Assembly (NCBI GenBank): GCA_016584305.1
Contig: JACEEZ010006399.1
Coordinates: forward strand, 562,501-626,500
Direction: 5' to 3'
From: Chionoecetes opilio
Taxonomy: Eukaryota > Arthropoda > Malacostraca > Decapoda > Majidae
DNA length: 64,000 nt
Below are positions 35,382 through 47,907 of the stretch, in pieces. The stretch's first letter is position 1; every line of letters starts with the position of its first letter. The position numbers and the translations under genes were made by a program. The notes below the pieces were generated by a model. It searched no databases. It saw only the letters and a program-made list of their open reading frames with translations, and had not been told where the DNA came from.

Positions 35382-35383
<2 letters not shown>

Positions 35384-35516
35384 CTAATTAAGATATCAAC
35401 TTTTATAAAAATGAAAAGAATCGCAACTCAAGTGTATCTATTTTTACAATGAAAATTACAAGGAAAAGAACTATATTTCTGAATCAATGATGTTAATGAA
35501 AAGGACTAACGACGCA

Positions 35517-35600
35517 GGTAGTAATAGTAGTCGTCGTAGTAGTAGTAGACTAGTAATAGTAGACTAGCAGTAGTAGTAGTAATAGTAGTAGACATTTTGG
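35517..35600. repeat. (GTA)n microsatellite
   Basis: GTA/TAG trinucleotides with ACTAG and CAG variants. Confidence 0.9.
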
Positions 35601-35827
35601 TGGTGGAGGTGGTGGCATACTAGAAAAAAGTTAACTCTTGGAAAAAAGCAAGGAAAAAAAAGTTTGTTAAAAGAAACTACACTTTTCTTTAACGATTTCC
35701 TATTCTTGTCCGTCATTCTGTCTTCTCGTCACGTTCCTTCTCTTGTTATTTCTTCTTTGCTTCCAGACATAAATATAACAAGTACGAAGACGACACAATG
35801 GATCACAAACGAAGGGAACAAACAACT

Positions 35828-35830
<3 letters not shown>

Positions 35831-35900
<70 letters not shown>

Positions 35901-35938
35901 CGAGAGAGCGAGAGCGAGAGCGAGAGAGAGAGTGAGAG
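35831..35938. repeat. (GA)n with GAGAGC edge
   Basis: GA array to ~35890, then GAGC-containing units. Confidence 0.96.
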
Positions 35939-35967
35939 TAAAAACACTATTAAACACCCTCTGTCCC

Positions 35968-36170
35968 TCCATGCATATCACTCACTACCTTTTCCACCTC
36001 CCTTCTACCCCTGAATCTCACACTTTCTACCCATGGAGGGAGAGAGAGAAAGAGAGAGAAAGAGAGAAAGAGAAAAAGAGAGAAAGAGAGAGAGAGAGAG
36101 AGACTCCATGCATATCACTCACTACCTCTTCCACCTCCCTTCTACCCCTGAATCTCACTTTCTACCCATG

Positions 36171-36247
<77 letters not shown>
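35968..36247. repeat. Two copies of a ~75-bp unique unit each followed by (GA)n
   Basis: CCATGCATATCACTCACTAC through CTACCCATGGAGGG occurs at 35968-36043 and 36105-36176. A GA array follows each copy. The two copies differ by a few bases, so a local tandem duplication carried its microsatellite with it. Confidence 0.9.
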
Positions 36248-36253
<6 letters not shown>

Positions 36254-36417
36254 GGGGGCAGAGGGAGGGAGGACGAATCATTCCTAAAAATGTCTCCCTC
36301 CACAAATCTAACGTGTCTTGGCATTCCTCTTTTTCGACACGTCTTCTTTCCCAAAATTTATCAGTAATAAATTTCCTTTTCAGAGATTTTATACGTCTCA
36401 GCTTTTCCGTGTTGTCC

Positions 36418-36545
36418 TCCTCTTTCTTTTTCTCCTCCTATTTTTGTTCCTCTTCTTCTTCCTTTTCCTCCTCTATTTCCTCCTCCTCTTCCTCTTTTTC
36501 CTCCTCCTCTTCCTCTTTTTCCTCCTCCTCCTCCTCTTCCTATTC
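36418..36545. repeat. (CCT/CTT)n microsatellite
   Basis: Pyrimidine trinucleotides with a CCTCTTCCTCTTTTT unit repeated. Confidence 0.93.
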
Positions 36546-36960
36546 ACATTTCCCGCCTTCCTTACCTTCACTTTCTACTCTCCCTAACATTAAACAACAC
36601 TTCTTTCATTCATATTCATCGTGTATGACTTTCTTCCTCTAGTTTACTTTCTTTGTCATTCACATTTTTAAATTTGTGTCTCGATTCCTTCATATACACT
36701 TTAAAGATATTCGAGAAATCTCAAAATCTCATTCACAATCCAATGCTATATTTTCTCTGTTATCTACATCGATTTTTGCCGCTGTCACATTCCTAACCAA
36801 ACCATAATTTTTTTCTCCCGACCCATAGATCAAATTTCATCCTTTTTCTTACCCAGCACTTGCTCTCTTTCCATCTTTTTTCGCTTTTTCACCCTATGTC
36901 CTTCTCACACTTTTTTGTATCATCTGCCAGTTTCGTTCCTACATCAATACCATCAGCTTC

Positions 36961-37173
<213 letters not shown>

Positions 37174-37249
37174 GGGGACAGTACAGTTTTTCTTGGTCAT
37201 AACAATCTAGAGGACGTTCCTGACGAGATATCCTGGAAAAAAGGACAGA

Positions 37250-37395
37250 CGAAGAAGAAGAGGAGAAGGAGAAGGAGGAGGAGGAATGTGATGAGAAGGA
37301 GTAGGATGGATGGTAAGGGTTGAAATTCGCCGAAGAGGAGAAGGAGGAGGAGGAGGAGGAGCATAAGGAGGAAAAGGAGGAAAAGGAGGAGGATG
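37250..37395. repeat. (GGA/GAA)n tract
   Basis: Interrupted purine trinucleotides. Confidence 0.88.
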
Positions 37396-37548
37396 AAATT
37401 GAGAGCAGACGTGATGGAGTGGCGAGAAAGACCGTAAAAAAATATATGGAAAAATACAGAGTGGAGAAAATATAAAGTGAAGAACGGATAGAAAATATGG
37501 ATAGATAAAGAAAAGGGAAGAAAAAATTCCAGTGGAAGTGTACAACCA

Positions 37549-37596
37549 AAGTCAACTTACTTACTCTTACACTTACTTACTTACTTACTTACTTAA
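37549..37596. repeat. (ACTT)n microsatellite
   Basis: Tetranucleotide ACTT with one TCTTAC break. Confidence 0.94.
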
Positions 37597-38100
37597 TAAA
37601 AAAATTAATAAAAAGAATGCAGAGCAAAATTAATGTGCAAAATGGTCACAGAGTAATAGCAAAATAAAAAGATGGTTCAAAATACAAGAAAAATAATAAT
37701 AGACGAGGGTTACAGAATAGTAAGCAGATAGAAAAAAATATATATATAACGAGGAAGAAATGGTAACTAAAAATGCAGGAGCCAGATAAAAATTGGACTT
37801 AAGGGAACATAAAACAACGAAGAAACAAAATATCACAACCTACAAATGAAAGAAAGAAGCATCTTAGAAACAGAAAACAATTCTAGGATTCCCTAATCAA
37901 AAAGACAATATTTGCCCTCATACTCGTCTTTTTCCTATTTCTTCCTCCTCCTCCTCTCTGGGCGTAACAAAATGTGTATTGATAAATTCTTATGACCCTC
38001 CTGGATTTAAGGAAGAAATATTTCCTGTATTTACTTTTTGGTCTCCAAAGCGGATAGGACAGAAGGTGCACTGAAATTGAATTCCTTGACCTACCTCTAC
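37597..38100. other. Unique AT-rich spacer
   Basis: No gene is recognised. CTGGGCGTAACAA (37959) also occurs near 25919, again beside a CCT-rich run. Confidence 0.4.
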
Positions 38101-38108
38101 CAAAGCGA

Positions 38109-38271
<163 letters not shown>

Positions 38272-38690
38272 AGATGACACGATAATTGATATTAAAACTT
38301 ATACGTAACTAAAAACACTCTTTCATATCAATACTTCTTGTTAATCAGTCTGAATCAAGCTATTTAATAGGTATAAATAAAAATTCTTTTCATAATTAAA
38401 TTAAATTCAAATCCCCGCGGTACAGCTTTTATATATAACGCTTCACATTTTATTATTTTTGAAATATTTACGAGGCAAAGAAATATCTGAAAATGTCAAA
38501 TTGTTGCCCTGACCGACCCACACACGCCATCATGAGTCAGCTGGGAGAAAATAAAATAATTGGAGAAACTTTCAGAAAATGAGGCGAAATGTCGAGGGAA
38601 AGAAAAAAAAGTGAGCTATTTAGACTTATTCGTTTTTTATGGGAAATACATGAATTGAGACCAAAATTTTAACCTTCATTCATTCTACCT

Positions 38691-38957
<267 letters not shown>

Positions 38958-39470
38958 ATTTAAACAGGATGAATTGCCTCACTCAGTGTAATTCCATAAT
39001 TATCACTATTAATATCACATTGCTATAATATATTACCATTATTGTTAATTTTATTGTCATGCTCATTACAAGTCTGTCCGTCATTATTATTATCATTATT
39101 ATTATTACAGTTACTATCATCATAATTATCAATTCCGCTGCAGCAGGTAAAAGAGAAAACTTGGATAAAATCTAAAGGAAAATGACCATAATAGGAAGTT
39201 ATACCATAATGAGCTTAGATCATTATTAAGGAGAGATAGTGAAAGAAGAAATATAGAACATATAAAAAGAAGTGATAAGAAAAGGAAAGAGTGGATGAGG
39301 AAAAGAAGGAGAGGCCGGACTCTGAAGGCGTAATAGCCACCTTTCTCCTGAATAATGTTGAATGAAGGGAAAGTTCACATCAATGAGCCTTTCAGTCCAG
39401 CGCGCCTCAGGGTATAACGCGGATCTCGCCTTAATCTCGGACGTGTTTTAGGACTCGGCTACCACGCCCA
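38958..39470. other. Unique spacer
   Basis: AT-rich, with ATT-rich runs at ~39080-39105. No gene is recognised. Confidence 0.5.
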
Positions 39471-39540
39471 TCTCCTCCTCCTCCTCCTCCTCCTCCTCCT
39501 CCATCTTCTCCTCTTCCTCCTTCCTCCTCCTTCCTCCTCC
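39471..39540. repeat. (CCT)n microsatellite
   Basis: CCT trinucleotides. Confidence 0.95.
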
Positions 39541-39605
39541 GGCCAAGCACCAGCCTCTACACCGCACCAGTTATGAATTATTGAACCTTGTCTCTGATAG
39601 TCTTG

Positions 39606-39607
<2 letters not shown>

Positions 39608-39659
<52 letters not shown>
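39608..39659. repeat. (GA)n microsatellite
   Basis: GA array with one AAAG interruption. Confidence 0.97.
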
Positions 39660-39949
39660 TGAAATTGAGTCAACCTCAAAGCATTACATCAAGTTTTGAC
39701 AAGTATGTTTAGAGTCAGCTTAAAGGAGATGGAAAAAAATGAATTGAAAGACCATTCACTCCCATTGGATGAAAAATGTTCACCAAAGGACCAAATTCTG
39801 AGTCAGTACGTACCATAATAAAGCCATCAGGATCTGAAGGGAATATAAGTATTTTTCAAAGCCGAACAAGGTTAATTGATTGTTTATGGTAAGGCGTGAT
39901 CTCTCTCTCTCTTCCAATCCTCACACCTACAACTCCACACACTCCCCAC

Positions 39950-40140
39950 ACCCCCCCCACACACACCACACCTCCTCCTCACACCACACACACCATCCCT
40001 CACACCCACCCTCAACCACACCACACACACACACACACACGCACACACACACCACACACACACACACCACACAACACACACACACACAGCACACCAAACA
40101 CTGCACAACACAACCACAAAAACACACACAACAACACATT
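39950..40140. repeat. Degenerate (CA)n array
   Basis: CA-rich with many CC/AA interruptions. Open frames are compositional. Confidence 0.92.
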
Positions 40141-40488
40141 CCACCACTCACAAAAAGAAACACATCCCACACTTCCTTACCCTCATGCCACCCCATCCAC
40201 CACCCTACCCCCCCCCCCCCCTTCACACACAACTCACCCTCCTATTCGCCCCTTTGCCTGCCTCGTCCTAAAAAAAAAAAAAAGATCATTTTTCAACTAG
40301 TTTTTACTTAATTTTTCTGGTGTTTTGGATTTACCCATAAATTTCTATTATTTTCTGTCAATTGAATGTTGGATTTATATTCCTTAAATCTGAAAGGGAA
40401 TTATATTTATTAAAGCAGAGTTTTAAGACCATAATTGTATTAATGACAAAAAATAACTGGCCAGACTTGGGAAGCTATTTGGTAATAC

Positions 40489-40645
<157 letters not shown>

Positions 40646-40738
40646 TCAATTACACATACAAACAATGACAAACAACACGGAGACCACAACAACAACAACA
40701 ACAACAGTTCTTGAAGGGAGACCGAAGGAGAACATCAA

Positions 40739-40769
40739 CCAATGGGATTCATCTTAGTCAATGACGTCA
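40739..40769. promoter_or_regulatory. CCAAT box and palindromic CRE
   Basis: CCAAT at 40739-40743 and TGACGTCA at 40762-40769, followed by CGCGCG. The full 8-bp CRE palindrome is rarer than half sites. No neighbouring exon is recognised. Confidence 0.25.
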
Positions 40770-41435
40770 CGCGCGTTCTGACTGGTGGAGAAATATTGGC
40801 AAATTATTGGACATGCAGACGGCCGATAGCTGGGCTGTGTACGTACCATGACACAGATGACCTTTACATACCCTGCCCACTGCTATGCACGCCACCGATA
40901 CTCCATGATAAATAAAAGACTTTAAATAAATAGAACAATAAAAGATAGAAGGAATGGACCAGATGGATATATGAATTAAAATCTTGATATATGGTTATAC
41001 TTTCGATGAACTGCGTATTAATGAATGAAAGAGGGAATTGATGTATAAATATATTACATTGAAAGAAAGAATTGAATTGATTACAGTTCCTTTTTTCACC
41101 ATTTTCACCATCTAAAACATTATTTCTTTTTTTCTATAGATTCCCACGAGCCAAAGCAAAAGAAAGACAAAGACACACTCAATAAAAAATTTAAATGGTG
41201 GATCATAGAAATATAAAAATACAGAACGCGCATTTTTTTTCAAATAGCAATATTAATATTAAAAATCCATTAAACATATAGGAAAAATATAACAAAAAAT
41301 AAATAAGCCACGGCTCCATACATACCACCAAGTAATCACACAAAATAAGAACTCCAATTTTTAAATCCACGCAAAAATTTTATCAGTATAATTAAATCGC
41401 ATCCTTTATTTGTGTATTTATTTCATTTTTCTTTT
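40770..41435. other. Unique AT-rich spacer
   Basis: No gene, transposon or tandem repeat is recognised. Confidence 0.5.
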
Positions 41436-41440
41436 TTTTC

Positions 41441-41441
41441 G

Positions 41442-41472
<31 letters not shown>

Positions 41473-41521
41473 TGTGTGTGTGTGTGTGTGATGTGTGTGT
41501 GTGTGTATGTGTGTGTGTGTG

Positions 41522-41553
<32 letters not shown>

Positions 41554-41593
41554 TGTGGTGAGTGTGTGTGTAGGTGAGTGTGTGTGTGTGTGT

Positions 41594-41665
<72 letters not shown>

Positions 41666-41788
41666 GTGTGTGTGTGGTGAGTGTGGGTGTGTGTGGTGAG
41701 TGTGGTGTGTGGTGTGTGGTGAGTGTGTGTGTGTGTGTGGTGGTGTGTGTGTGTGTGTGTTGTGTGTGTGTGTGTGTGTGCGTGCGTG
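41441..41788. repeat. (GT)n array with GTGAGTGT inserts
   Basis: ~350 bp of GT with GG, TT and GAGT interruptions. Confidence 0.97.
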
Positions 41789-41895
41789 AGGTTACTGAAG
41801 TAAAGCAGCGTGAGAGGCAACACCTCAAGCTGGAGGCAGACATAGCAGGGCCAGGGCGCCGTAAAGCAGCCCCACTCCCTTCCAGGTGACCCGCA

Positions 41896-41935
41896 GAGGA
41901 GGAGGAGGAGGAGGAGGAGGAGGAGGAGGAGGAAT
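41896..41935. repeat. (GGA)n microsatellite
   Basis: Pure GGA trinucleotides. Confidence 0.96.
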
Positions 41936-42055
41936 AAAATGAAAAAGAAAAGACAAAAGATAAATAATAAAGACAAGAGTAAAGGAAATAGATCAGAAAA
42001 AAAGGAAAGAAATGTAATATATGTATAAGTAGGGGGAAAGACGAGGAATGACCGA

Positions 42056-42126
42056 CACACACACACGCACACACACGCACACGCACACGCACACGCACAC
42101 GCACACCACACACACACACACACACA
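42056..42126. repeat. (CA)n with CACACG variants
   Basis: CA at the edges with a GCACAC hexanucleotide array in the centre. Confidence 0.95.
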
Positions 42127-42337
42127 GAGAGACAAGACAAAGGGCGGATCCATAAACAAAGTAGAATGAGGAAGGAAAGACACAGAAGGACTCACTTAAG
42201 GGCGTCCAGGAAGTGCGTGGGCGAAAATAGGGTGATAGGAGGGCGAAGGAGGCATAAAGTAGGACAGGGGACAGGAAGGAGGAAGGAAGGAAGGCATTGA
42301 CAGAGGTGAGACTATGCCTTCGAGGAGGAAGATACGA

Positions 42338-43796
42338 GTAGGAATACAAAGGAATAACAGACAGCAACAGCCCTACTGGGCCAAACGAGGCTGTCTGTGT
42401 GACTACTTTCTACCACTATAGTTTCTACGTGTTAGAGGTAAAAGAATAGTAAAGTTGAAGGCTCCTCCCCACCCACCTCTCCCTCCGGCCGAAGCCAGCA
42501 GGAAAAAAAGTGAGAAAAAGCACCATGCAGTATAGAAAAAACTGCCATGGAATTTTATAGGAAAGATTGAAGGAGACACTCTAAACTAAAGCTAACGCTA
42601 CAAAAAAAAAAGTTTACGTAGGGTCGAAGTAATCGAATTGGGCAGTTGATGCTAAGTATTTATCTTGTTTGTTCTTAAACACTTCAACCGTGTTACTATT
42701 AACTACTTGTGCTGGAAGAGAGTTCCATATATTAACAACTCTATTAAAGAAAAAGTGCTTCGCTTCATGTGACCGAAATCGCTTACAATGATCCATTACT
42801 ACGAGTAGTGCTTGTCCAATCAATATTCAAATAGTCGTTTATGTTAACATTATCGAAGCCATGAAACATTTTAAACAATTCTATTAAGTCTCCTCTTACT
42901 CCTCAATCTACGTTTTGACAAACTGAACAAGTTAAGTTCCTTCAATTGCTCTTCGTATGACTTGTTTCGCAAGCGCGGAATCATTTTAGTAACTTTTCTT
43001 TGTACTCTCTCCAGTTTGATTATATCTTTTCTATAGTAGGGTGACCAGAACTGAACGCAATATTCAAGATAAGGACGTACGATCGCATTGAAAAGTGTAG
43101 GAATGACTTTTTCAAACTTATATCCGAAAGTTCTTCCTATGAAACCAGTTAATTTGTTAGCCCTCTTAACAACTTCTGAACAATGTTTAATGGGCTTGAG
43201 GTCGTTGCTTATAATAACCCCCAAGTCTTTTTCTTCGGTAACATTGGAAAGTTCATGTCCGTCCATTGAGTAGTTAATTTGATCGTTATTACTTCCTATA
43301 TGCAAAACCTTACACTTATTGGTATTAAATTTCATCTGCCACTTTTTTGCCCAACTAACTAAGCAATCAAGGTCAGATTGCAATTGCATCTTATCGGCAG
43401 TTGTGATTACTTTATTCGTTATTTTAGTATCGACCGCAAACTTTGATATCTTACAGGTGAGGCCTTCGTCAATATCGTTTACATAGATTAAGAAAAGTAC
43501 AGGACCGAGCACAGATCCCTGCGGTACACCACTTAAAACATCTTGCCAGCTAGATGCTTTTCCATTAATTACGACGCGCTGCTTTCTCTCAGAAAGCCAG
43601 TCTTCAAGCCAATATAAGATATTTCCAGTTATGCCGTGCGACTTTAATTTCTTAAGTAAACGCTTATGGGGGACTTTGTCAAACGCTTTTTGGAAGTCAA
43701 GATAAATCACATCTACTGCTTTCGTCTCATCGAACGTGCTGTATACTTGATTAAAAAAGTCTAGCAGATTTGTGAGGCAAGAACGTTTATTAGAGG
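42338..43796 (-). mobile_element. 5'-truncated CR1-like LINE (family A)
   Basis: The element runs from a truncation at 43796, next to a (GGA)n array, to a tail of ATTCCTTTGT-type repeats at ~42338-42360. It retains most of the reverse-transcriptase domain and the C-terminal region (43796-42614) plus a ~250-bp 3' UTR. The UTR matches the solo tail at 2610-2852. Endonuclease and ORF1 are absent. Frameshifts and an active-site change show it is inactive. Confidence 0.88.
42614..43796 (-). pseudogene. CR1-like LINE reverse transcriptase, frameshifted, FADD changed to FAVD
   Basis: Motifs in order: LDFQKAFDKVPHKRLL (finger/palm), LSGVPQGSVLGPVLFLIYVN, then FAVDTKI at the catalytic box, W(A)KKWQMKFNTNKC, EKDLGVIISNDL, and RPYLEYCVQFWSP. 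In this clade the catalytic box reads F-A-D-D. Here the first Asp codon (43432-43434) is GTC, Val, which should abolish catalysis. The frame is open from 43796 to 42871, where it is lost at ~42905. The homologous continuation (GDLIELFKMFHGFDNVN) lies one frame over. A second shift near 42790 returns the C-terminal SHEAKHFFFNRVVNIWNSLP segment, ending at 42614. Confidence 0.88.
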
Positions 43797-43869
43797 GGAG
43801 GAGGAGGAGGAGGAGGAGGAGGAGGAGAAGGAGGAGGAGGAGGCGGAGGAGGAGGAGGAGGAGGAGGAA
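43797..43869. repeat. (GGA)n microsatellite at LINE 5' truncation point
   Basis: GGA trinucleotides immediately abut the retained LINE coding sequence. Confidence 0.96.
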
Positions 43870-44001
43870 AGCGTAGAAGTGATAAATAAAAAGGGGTAAA
43901 AAGGAGTGAGTGGGAGGAAAAGATGCGAGGAAAGGAGGCAATATCGGGTGTAGATAAAAATGGGGAGAGATTTATGTGGTGGAAGGGTAGAGGATGGAGG
44001 G

Positions 44002-44141
<140 letters not shown>

Positions 44142-44504
44142 AGACATATAATGGAAGGGACAGATTAAAACGGAGAGATGGAAGAACAGATGAAAATGCA
44201 GAAGAAGAAGAACTAAGAAGAGATATCGCACGCGCGTGTATGTGGCAGAAACAGAAGAGCACGCAAAAATATTAAGACAACAAACCTTCCAAGAAAATAA
44301 TACAAATAAAATCATAAAATAATAATGCCAAGGTCAGCCAATCAGACACACCTGCGCATCCCCTTCTCGGTTCTCAGGTAAATTTTAATCACCTCTACCT
44401 GCCAGAGGCCACGGAACACCTGACGAACGAATGATTCATTCATTGATGCGACCGCGGCAGAAGGTATAGAGGGTAATAGCCGACCATTATTATTCTAGGG
44501 GGAC

Positions 44505-44690
44505 GCAGGAGGAGGCATAGGAGGAGAAGGAGGAGTAAGAAAAGGAGAAGAGGAGAAGGGTGAGGAGGATGAATAGGAGGAAATGGAGAAAGAGGAGAGG
44601 AAAAGGAAGAGTAGATGAGGAAAAGGAGTAGGAAAAGGAGAAGGAATAGGAGGAGGAGGAGAAAAAGGAGGAGGAAAGGAGGAGATATAA
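44505..44690. repeat. (GGA/GAA)n purine tract
   Basis: Interrupted purine trinucleotides with AAAGGAGAAG units. Confidence 0.88.
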
Positions 44691-44768
44691 TTAATGAATA
44701 ATCGAAGTCATCAAACAAAAATCCATCAAGTAAGGATCCAGAGTCCAAACATCTGCATGAATTTTTTT

Positions 44769-44893
<125 letters not shown>

Positions 44894-45055
44894 CGGGGAC
44901 ATGACGTCAGCCCTCGCCCTTCTCTATGTCTCCTTCCTTTGCATTTCCATGATGGTAGCTCTCAGAGTGAGTGACGCGACCTCATCTCGGCGTCTCGGGT
45001 CAGGCAAGTGCTCGAGGACCCCAAATGTCCACACACGGCAGTAATGACCTCAAGA

Positions 45056-45400
45056 GAGTGGGAGAGGAGGTAGGGAGGGAAGGGGGAAACGGAGACAGTA
45101 AAGGAAGAGAGGTAGGGAAGGGGGACAACGAAGACAGTAAATGAAGAGGGAGGGAAGAGGAACAACGGAGACAGTAAAGGAAGGGAGGGAGGGAAGGGAC
45201 AACGGAGACAGTAAAGGAAGGGAGGGGGAGGGGGAAAGGGGACAACGGAGACAGTAAAGGAAGGGAGGGAGGGAGGGAGGGAAGGGGGACAACGGAGACA
45301 GTAAATGAAGAGGGAGGGAAGGTGGACAATGGAGACAGTAAAGGAAGGGAGGGAGGGAAGGGGACAAAGGAGACAGTAAAGGAAGAGGGAGAAAACGGTG
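45056..45400. repeat. ~40-bp minisatellite, GGAGACAGTAAAGGAAGGGA unit
   Basis: Eight to nine copies of GGGACAACGGAGACAGTAAA plus a GGAAG/GGGA run of variable length. Confidence 0.92.
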
Positions 45401-45753
45401 GAATGGAGAAGTAAGGAAGGAGATGAGGAAACGGGACGATAAGGAAAGGGAGGAAAAGGGAATGGAGAAAGGATGGAAACGGAAGATAAGGATAATGAGG
45501 ACAGGATGTGAGAAGGAAGAAGTTTTAGTAAGTGATTCCTGTTGCAATGCATGTTTTCCTTGGCTAAGATAAATGTAGTGATCCGTGGGGAGTATAAACG
45601 TCTTCTTCTTTATGGAGGGAAGAGTAAAAGGCTTAGGAGTCTGTAAAAGGGAAAAGGAAGGCTATGCAATGTGTTTGTTGTAAGAGTTTATTCAATATAT
45701 ATAGAGGAAAAGGACTGGTGACTTTGTGAAATGTATATATTATAAAAAAAAAA

Positions 45754-45936
45754 TTTTTTTTTTTTTTTTACATCACAAAGGACTGGAAAGGGTAGAAAAT
45801 TAGAGAACAAAAAGTTGTTGTTAATTGACCAGGTTAGGTTAGGTTAGTTAGATGGCCACTTAGTTGCCAATCTATATAAGGAAGACAGTAAGAGAATAAA
45901 GAAAGGGGGGGGGGCAATTTAGTTCGCTTTGGAGGT
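45754..45936 (-). mobile_element. Family D LINE 3' UTR with TTAGG-bearing insert
   Basis: The reverse complement matches the UTR at 4385-4530 (AACTAAATTG, TCTTACTGTCTTC, GGCAACTAAGTGG, CCTTTGTGATGTAAAA) with a poly(T) tail at 45755-45769. In place of the conserved GCACAAAGCCCG segment it carries ~35 other bases including AGGTTAGGTTAGGTTAG (45831-45847), three arthropod telomere-type TTAGG units. Confidence 0.78.
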
Positions 45937-46655
45937 CATATATTAGGATGAATATCATTAATATTTTATCGACTTAAAACCATTTACTCTTTACCGATGA
46001 AAAATGTAAATAGGAATATGTTAATGTGAACTTAAATGTAAACCAAACGCAAAATATACTTATCTATATTTTCATAATGAAGGATATTTAATGCTTAACA
46101 ATATTCTATGACGAAAACATATACAAAACTCGGCACATAGTATACTAGAATGACACCAAGCTAAAAAGAAAAATATCGGCTATCTACTACAGCCTCAAAC
46201 TACTTTCAAAAAATATAATAAATAGCTCCAGACTAACGATTCGCACAGTACAATAGAACACACTTTTTACAAACAAAAAATGTAAAAAAAAGTACGAAAA
46301 GTTCCATTGCGTCCAAAACGTCCTAACAAAGCTCGTAACACTGAAAATGAGTTACAAAAAATCCCAAAGTCCAAAACCCCAAAGCGAAACACGAACCAAG
46401 GTGCTGAAATGTACCCGCTATAAAAAAAGGGGACACAAAATAATACAAAACGTACCCAGGAACATGAACGTACTCCAGTGTTACGGAGGGGTAAGGGGGA
46501 GGCAGGGGAGGAACGGCAAGGGGCAGGGGAGGAACGGGAGGGTGGGGGGGAAGGAAAGTACGTCACGAGACAAAGACAGTAACCAAAAAATAAAAAAGGG
46601 GGGATTGGAAGGGTGGAGAGAAGACATAACATTGATATATTTAGGAGTGGAGGGT
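45937..46655. other. Unique AT-rich spacer
   Basis: No gene is recognised. A short GGGAGGCAGGGGAGGAACGG duplication lies at ~46496-46535. Confidence 0.45.
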
Positions 46656-46662
46656 AATAGGA

Positions 46663-46744
46663 CACACACACACACACACACACAGACACAGACACAGACA
46701 CAGACACAGACACACACACACACACAGACACACACACACACAGA

Positions 46745-46776
<32 letters not shown>
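46663..46776. repeat. (CA)n with ACAGAC hexanucleotide core
   Basis: CA flanks surround ACAGAC repeats at ~46681-46712. Confidence 0.95.
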
Positions 46777-46780
<4 letters not shown>

Positions 46781-46864
46781 TTAGCTTTGTACGTCGCTGT
46801 ATTCCAGACATTACACTCTCGTACATACCGTTGCCATGGCAACCAGCCAGTCAGACACATTTAC

Positions 46865-46867
<3 letters not shown>

Positions 46868-46905
<38 letters not shown>
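46868..46905. repeat. (CT)n microsatellite
   Basis: Pure CT array. Confidence 0.97.
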
Positions 46906-46908
<3 letters not shown>

Positions 46909-47276
46909 ACATTTTTCCTTTGTTTTCTACGTTCGTTCTTTCAGCTCTTTTATTTTTCCTGTTAACTACTTATTCACATCCTCCCTCTACGTTCACACAT
47001 TTTTCGCTATTCTATATTTCCTTGTTTATCACTTGCATCTCATTGTTATGCCTATTTCCTTTGTACGCCGTATCTCCTTCCTATTCCATCCCCTTGTTCC
47101 TATTCCTTCCTATCCATCACCTTCCCCCACTTTTCTCTCCTTGCCTCCCTCCCTGCCCTAGGTTCTCTGACCAAAAAAAAGGGGGAACGCGGAACGGCAA
47201 GAGAAAACAAGAGCGAAGGGATTAAAAAAAAAGGAGGTGGAGGAGGGGAATGAAAGCAGTAAATGGTGGGTGTGCG

Positions 47277-47457
<181 letters not shown>

Positions 47458-47907
47458 CATATGGAAGGAGGAGGAGGAATTGGAGGACCAGAAGGACGAT
47501 TTAAGGGAGGAAAAAAGGATGGGGAGGAGGAAGAGAAAGATGGTTTGGGGAAAAAGAAAAAAGGAACAAGGGTAAAAGGAAAAAAAAGAAAAGAAGTGAG
47601 AAAGAGAGTATATGGGAGGAGGAAGAATTAGAGGACCAGGATACGATTTAAGGAGGAAAAAAGGATGAGGAAGAGGAAGGTGGTTTGGGGAAAAGGAAGA
47701 GAGGAAGAGAGGAAAGAGAGTAAGGCAGCCTCCCCTTCAGCGTTCAATTAGCGCCGTGTTCACGTAGTTAATTAAAAGCATAATCTGCAAAGACTGCACT
47801 TCCCACACTAATATTTCTCTGTATTCTACTTAATGATGAATTCCTTCCCTCCACAACATCCTCTCCTGTCGTATCTCCCTTCCTTATTATTTCAACTTCA
47901 TAGCATT

